NCBI GenBank assembly: GCA_020634565.1
Contig: JACKBN010000006.1
Coordinates: 186,001-250,000, forward strand
Reading direction: 5' to 3'
Source: Ardenticatenaceae bacterium
GTDB taxonomy: Bacteria > Chloroflexota > Anaerolineae > Promineifilales > Promineifilaceae
DNA length: 64,000 nucleotides
In this document: positions 60,862-64,000 of the stretch, one piece after another
Layout of the letters: every line of letters starts with the position of its first letter
Position numbering within the stretch: the first letter of the stretch is position 1
The notes under the pieces: generated by a model
The model's database searches: none
Told to the model about the DNA's origin: nothing
Seen by the model: the letters and a program-made list of their open reading frames with translations, nothing else
Program-made: the position numbers and the translations under genes

Positions 60862-62208
60862 ATGCGTAAACGAATTGTTTTGATTGGCGCTGGCAGCGCT
60901 CAATTTGGCTATGGAACCATTGGCGATATTTTTCAGAGTGATGTCTTGGCGGACAGCCACATCGTGCTGCATGACATTAATCCGGTGACGATGGGGGTGG
61001 TTAAGGACACGGCTGAGGCGTTTATTGATGCCCACAATCTGCCCACCACCATTTCGGCCACCACTAATCGGGCCGAAGCGCTGCAAGGAGCCGATTTTGT
61101 CATTATTTCTATTGAGGTGGGTGACCGGTTTGAGCTGTGGGAGCTGGATTGGCGGATTCCGCAGCAGTATGGCATTCAGCAGGTGTATGGTGAAAATGGC
61201 GGCCCTGGTGGCTTATTCCACGCCCTGCGCATCACGCCGCCCATTTTAGAAATTTGCGCCGATGTGATGGATATTTGCCCGGACGCCTATGTGTTCAACT
61301 TTAGCAACCCGATGAGCCGCATTTGCACCACGGTGCATCGAGCCTTCCCGGAGCTGAAGTTTATCGGGTTATGCCATGAAATTGCTTCGCTGGAACGATT
61401 TTTGCCATTGGTGCTGGAACGGCCGTATACCGATCTTTCCGTCCGTGCGGCTGGTCTTAACCATTTTAGCGCCGTGCTCACGGCAACCTATGCGGCAACC
61501 GGGGCGGATGCTTATCCAGACATTTTGGCGCGAGCGCCAGGATTTTTTGGCAACATGCCTGTGCTGGACACCCAAAAGAAATATTTCAAGGAAACTGGGC
61601 ATTCTGGGGCAGATGATGCTTCCGAGCCAGTGTATAGAACGGAAGCATGGCCAGAGCGGCGCGTGTTCCAGGCGGTGCTGGAGCGGTTTGGTGTGCTGCC
61701 TATCACCAGCGATAGCCACTTTGGTGAATACATCCAGTGGGCCTACGATGTCACCGATCATAAGGGCATCAACGACTTTTACCGCTTCTACAAAAATTAT
61801 TTGATGAAAGTAGAGCCAAAAATTGAACTAAAATTGAAGGAACGAATCGTACCTATTGTGGAGGGCATTGTTACGGATTCAGGTTACGAAGAGCCCGCCG
61901 TCAATATTCCCAACAACGGCTTTATTGATGAACTGCCGGACTGGCTGGTAGTTGAAGTGCCAGCCACAATTGATAAGGATGGGATTCACGGGATTGCGAT
62001 GGGGCAGCTGCCCAAAGGGTTCCTAGGCCTGCTGCGCAATCAGGTGGCTGTGCACGATATGACGGCCGAAGCCATCCTGCATAAGTCGCGCGAGTTGGCG
62101 CTGCAAGCGCTGCTGGTGGATCCGATTGTGACCCGGTATCAGGGGATGGAAGCGATGTTGGACACGATGATTGATTACCAGTGGAAATGGCTGGGGTATT
62201 TGCAGTAG
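60862..62208 (+). CDS. GH4-family glycosidase (alpha-galactosidase/glucosidase type)
   Basis: A 448-residue NAD- and Mn-dependent glycosidase of family GH4, which cleaves by an oxidation-elimination route. NAD loop: VLIGAGSAQFGYGTIGDIF. Others are ENGGPGGLFHALR, FNFSNPMSRIC, LCHEIA (metal-binding Cys-His), and AAGLNHFS. The specificity (alpha-glucosidase, alpha-galactosidase or a phospho-sugar) is not determined. The divergent alditol oxidase gene lies 120 bases upstream. Terminated by a hairpin made of two ACGGCCGT copies. Confidence 0.92.
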   Translation: MRKRIVLIGAGSAQFGYGTIGDIFQSDVLADSHIVLHDINPVTMGVVKDTAEAFIDAHNLPTTISATTNRAEALQGADFVIISIEVGDRFELWELDWRIPQQYGIQQVYGENGGPGGLFHALRITPPILEICADVMDICPDAYVFNFSNPMSRICTTVHRAFPELKFIGLCHEIASLERFLPLVLERPYTDLSVRAAGLNHFSAVLTATYAATGADAYPDILARAPGFFGNMPVLDTQKKYFKETGHSGADDASEPVYRTEAWPERRVFQAVLERFGVLPITSDSHFGEYIQWAYDVTDHKGINDFYRFYKNYLMKVEPKIELKLKERIVPIVEGIVTDSGYEEPAVNIPNNGFIDELPDWLVVEVPATIDKDGIHGIAMGQLPKGFLGLLRNQVAVHDMTAEAILHKSRELALQALLVDPIVTRYQGMEAMLDTMIDYQWKWLGYLQ

Positions 62209-62235
62209 GTTAGCTATATCCAGATAATAAAATTG

Positions 62236-62278
62236 AACGGCCGTAAACGAATGCATCAGTTTACGGCCGTTTTTTTTA
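62236..62278 (+). terminator. Terminator whose stem is the dispersed palindrome
   Basis: Perfect 13-bp arms AACGGCCGTAAAC and GTTTACGGCCGTT (62236-62248, 62259-62271) and a T8 tract. Two ACGGCCGT copies in inverted arrangement form the stem. It separates GH4 from the converging EF-hand gene. Confidence 0.9.
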
Positions 62279-62280
62279 TT

Positions 62281-62817
62281 TTAATTCAGAGGGCCAAAAA
62301 ATAGATTGCCAGGGGCGGCGGGATCATCGCCAACAAAAAACTCATCGGACAGCGTGATCAGCTCGTCTACCGTAATCCGCTGATCCTGGTTGAGATCGAG
62401 CTTAGTAAAAATCTGGTCGGCATATTCCTCGCCCAAGCGCATTACGGTGCACAGCTTGCGGTACTCCGAAAGCGAAACATGACCGTCGCCGTTCAAATCC
62501 CAGAGGCCAAAAATCGCTTCAGAAATTGGCCGGACGATCTGATACTTTTGTGGCGCGTTGGCTACACCAGATAAAAAGTTGATCCAATCATCCATCCCCA
62601 CACTTTCTGATTGGGTCATCTGTTGCAGTGCTTGAGCAAATCCGGCAAAACGGCCGTTCAACTCATCAAATTGCGCATCCCCAGGCCCAATGCCGCGCAT
62701 TTCATAGAGGCGGCTGTGGAACAGGTCAAAATCGGCTTGCTCGATTTTGCCGTCTCCATTTACATCGAACATGTTGAACATGTTGGCCCACTTCTTTTGT
62801 TGTAATTCAGATGCCAT
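62281..62817 (-). CDS. EF-hand calcium-binding protein
   Basis: A 178-residue cytosolic protein with EF-hand loops DVNGDGKIEQAD (residues 18-29), DLNGDGHVSLSE (107-118) and DLNQDQRITVDE (143-154). A second, degenerate EF helix region lies between (DDWINFLSGVA). This order and length match calerythrin/calexcitin-type sarcoplasmic Ca-binding proteins. It probably buffers or senses calcium. Metal-ligand positions 1, 3, 5 and 12 are all acidic or Asn in the three good loops. It ends 3 bases after the shared terminator. Confidence 0.9.
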   Translation of the reverse strand: MASELQQKKWANMFNMFDVNGDGKIEQADFDLFHSRLYEMRGIGPGDAQFDELNGRFAGFAQALQQMTQSESVGMDDWINFLSGVANAPQKYQIVRPISEAIFGLWDLNGDGHVSLSEYRKLCTVMRLGEEYADQIFTKLDLNQDQRITVDELITLSDEFFVGDDPAAPGNLFFGPLN

Positions 62818-62985
62818 GGTTGTTTCTCCTTATTGGCTAAAAACGCAACCGGTGGGAACAGTACCGTACCGCATTGCACTTGGGTATTGGATAACCTCAG
62901 TTTACGTGCCGCGCGATCCATTATCGATCCAAACTTTGTGAGTTGCTTTTTGTGAGGAGAATGAGGGGAGAAGAAACGGCCGTAA

Positions 62986-63357
62986 TTAACCGCCAAAATA
63001 GCTTTTCTGTAAAAATTGCATACCTGCAAAAATCTGCTTGATCCGCTGCTCTGTGAGCGAGCCAATGTACTCGCCAAGCTGCGTTTTGTTGACCGAAGAC
63101 ACTTTTGACACCACAACTACGCTCTGCTTGGGTAAATTTGCCTCACCTACGTCCAGCAGCACATTGCCTGGATCTTTGGCTTGCCGCACATTAGATGTGA
63201 GTGCGCAGACAACCACGGTGCTCAGGCGGCTTTGGTTCAGCACACTGTCCTGAATAACCACATACGGATGCTGGTAAAAACCGAGTTCGGATTCACCTGC
63301 GGCATCTGGCACAATCCAAAAAATATCGCCCTGATTGATTTTTTTGCTTGTGTTCAT
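62986..63357 (-). CDS. PemK/MazF-like endoribonuclease toxin
   Basis: A 123-residue protein of the CcdB/PemK fold. Family motifs are INQGDIFWIVPDAAGESELG (start strand with Gly-Asp-Ile), HPYVVIQDSVLNQSRLSTVVVCALTSN, NVLLDVGEANLPKQSVVVVSKVSSVNK, and QIFAGMQFLQ. Such toxins cut mRNA at short sites. No antitoxin gene is recognisable upstream (86 bases to the next gene's end) or downstream within 170 bases, so it is either orphan or its partner is too short to see. Confidence 0.82.
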   Translation of the reverse strand: MNTSKKINQGDIFWIVPDAAGESELGFYQHPYVVIQDSVLNQSRLSTVVVCALTSNVRQAKDPGNVLLDVGEANLPKQSVVVVSKVSSVNKTQLGEYIGSLTEQRIKQIFAGMQFLQKSYFGG

Positions 63358-63382
63358 AGCGATACTGTACCAAAAAGATGAA

Positions 63383-63422
63383 ACTCACCCACCTTTGCGC
63401 TGTTTCGCAAAGATGGGTGAGT
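63383..63422 (-). terminator. 17-bp hairpin after the secreted protein
   Basis: Seventeen-base arms with one mismatch (63383-63399, 63406-63422) and a T-rich run on the minus-strand side; it ends the gene at 63444. Confidence 0.75.
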
Positions 63423-63443
63423 GATTGTGCTGCATTTTATCAG

Positions 63444-64000
63444 TTACGGCCGTATCACCACCGGCAAATAGGTCTCGTACAGTTGGCTTACGACCGTGAA
63501 GCTCATTGGGGTGCTTTCCAGGCTGCGGCTTGAGTCATAGACGGTGACGTTGAAGCTGCCCAATGCATCTACATCGGTGCTGGGGATAACGGCCGTTATC
63601 ACAAACGGACTCACATACGTGGTGGCACGATTACTGCCATTCCAGCGCACCACTGAGCTAGGCGTAAAGCCCGCCCCGTTTACCGTCATCGTAATGTCGT
63701 GCACGTTATTCAGGCCAGACCAGGGCGGCGCGATGCTGATGATGAGTACACCCCCGCCAAACTCATAAGCGCCGATGTCGCAAACGCCATTGCGGGCAAA
63801 GCCGCGTTGGTCAGTTGTGGGGCAGTTGCTGCCCGCATTGATGGCCGGGCTGGAGGCTAAAAGCGGCACGGTGGGTGTTGGCCCGCCGTAATCGCCAATG
63901 GTACCGACCTGGGGATTTACGGCCGTTTGGCTGCCAAAACATTCGTAATCATTCCAGTTCCCCGTCGTTTTTTGCGGAAATTGAATATTGTTGCCCGCAT
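63444..64000 (-). CDS. Secreted protein, C-terminal part (choice-of-anchor Q-like, IPT/TIG domain)
   Basis: The reading frame is open from the window edge (64000) to a stop at 63444; the 5' part is outside. The visible 185 residues begin in a beta-helix-like end (GDYGGPTPTVPLLASSPAINAGSNC) typical of choice-of-anchor Q proteins, with RGFARNGVCDIGAYEF. An IPT/TIG-like Ig domain follows (MTVNGAGFTPSSVVRWNGSNR). The last residues, YETYLPVVIRP, resemble the tail of the secreted protein at 48723 (VYLPFVIQ). An ACGGCCGT copy encodes a Thr-Ala-Val here. Probably an extracellular or surface adhesin. Confidence 0.8.
   Translation of the reverse strand, partial: AGNNIQFPQKTTGNWNDYECFGSQTAVNPQVGTIGDYGGPTPTVPLLASSPAINAGSNCPTTDQRGFARNGVCDIGAYEFGGGVLIISIAPPWSGLNNVHDITMTVNGAGFTPSSVVRWNGSNRATTYVSPFVITAVIPSTDVDALGSFNVTVYDSSRSLESTPMSFTVVSQLYETYLPVVIRP

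Overview
The window reads as chromosomal DNA of a bacterium of the Chloroflexota (Anaerolineae-like); this assignment is an inference. Supporting it are a primary sigma factor with an acidic N-terminus, a dephospho-CoA kinase fused to a GNAT-like domain, many Thr/Pro-rich lipoproteins and LysM/YkuD wall proteins, and no outer-membrane genes. No rRNA, complete tRNA, CRISPR array, prophage or insertion-sequence transposase was recognised. The dominant sequence signature is the palindrome ACGGCCGT. A hand count gives about 115 perfect copies in 64 kb, where about one would be expected by chance. It lies inside and between genes, like the HIP1 palindrome of cyanobacteria but with a different sequence.

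Layout. 1-10.4 kb, almost all minus strand: housekeeping genes (TPR protein, coaE-GNAT, ABC-F ATPase, rpoD, rnc with an RmlD-like reductase, fabF, MazG-like) and molybdopterin genes (fused moaD-moaE, moaC), then two small membrane proteins. 10.5-12.4 kb: an apparent insertion carrying a PIN toxin-antitoxin pair and a GNAT gene, flanked by two copies of the promoter and first codons of cysS. 12.4-14.6 kb: cysS and a PIG-L deacetylase. 14.7-21 kb: a signalling cluster of Ser/Thr kinase with a PQQ-type propeller, PP2C phosphatase, J-like/VWA protein, zinc-ribbon/FHA protein, a small unknown and a response regulator. This is followed by a RelA/SpoT homologue whose synthetase site looks degenerate.

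23-30.8 kb: S9 peptidase, methyltransferase, a GbsR-type repressor with an NmrA-like reductase, and a 1064-residue membrane protein with two hairpin repeats inside its reading frame. 31-44.5 kb: envelope and stress genes (LysM protein, class A PBP, lipoproteins, MsrPQ methionine sulfoxide reductase, a two-component system, PA14 protein). 44.6-52.5 kb: SPFH protein, then an accessory stretch with an AT-rich FGE-like gene, an AraC remnant, unexplained inverted repeats, a secreted repeat protein, an L,D-transpeptidase and a pair of tiny paralogous membrane proteins. 52.5-64 kb: an IorAB-like molybdenum hydroxylase, YjbQ, three SDRs with a TetR regulator, alditol oxidase, GH4 glycosidase, EF-hand protein, PemK-like toxin, and the C-terminus of a secreted protein.

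How the genes work together: MoaC and MoaD-E make cofactor that MsrP and the IorB-like enzyme in the same window would use. The kinase, phosphatase, FHA and VWA genes form a probable phosphothreonine circuit. Several genes have the -10 box ending 6-8 bases before the start codon, suggesting leaderless mRNAs.
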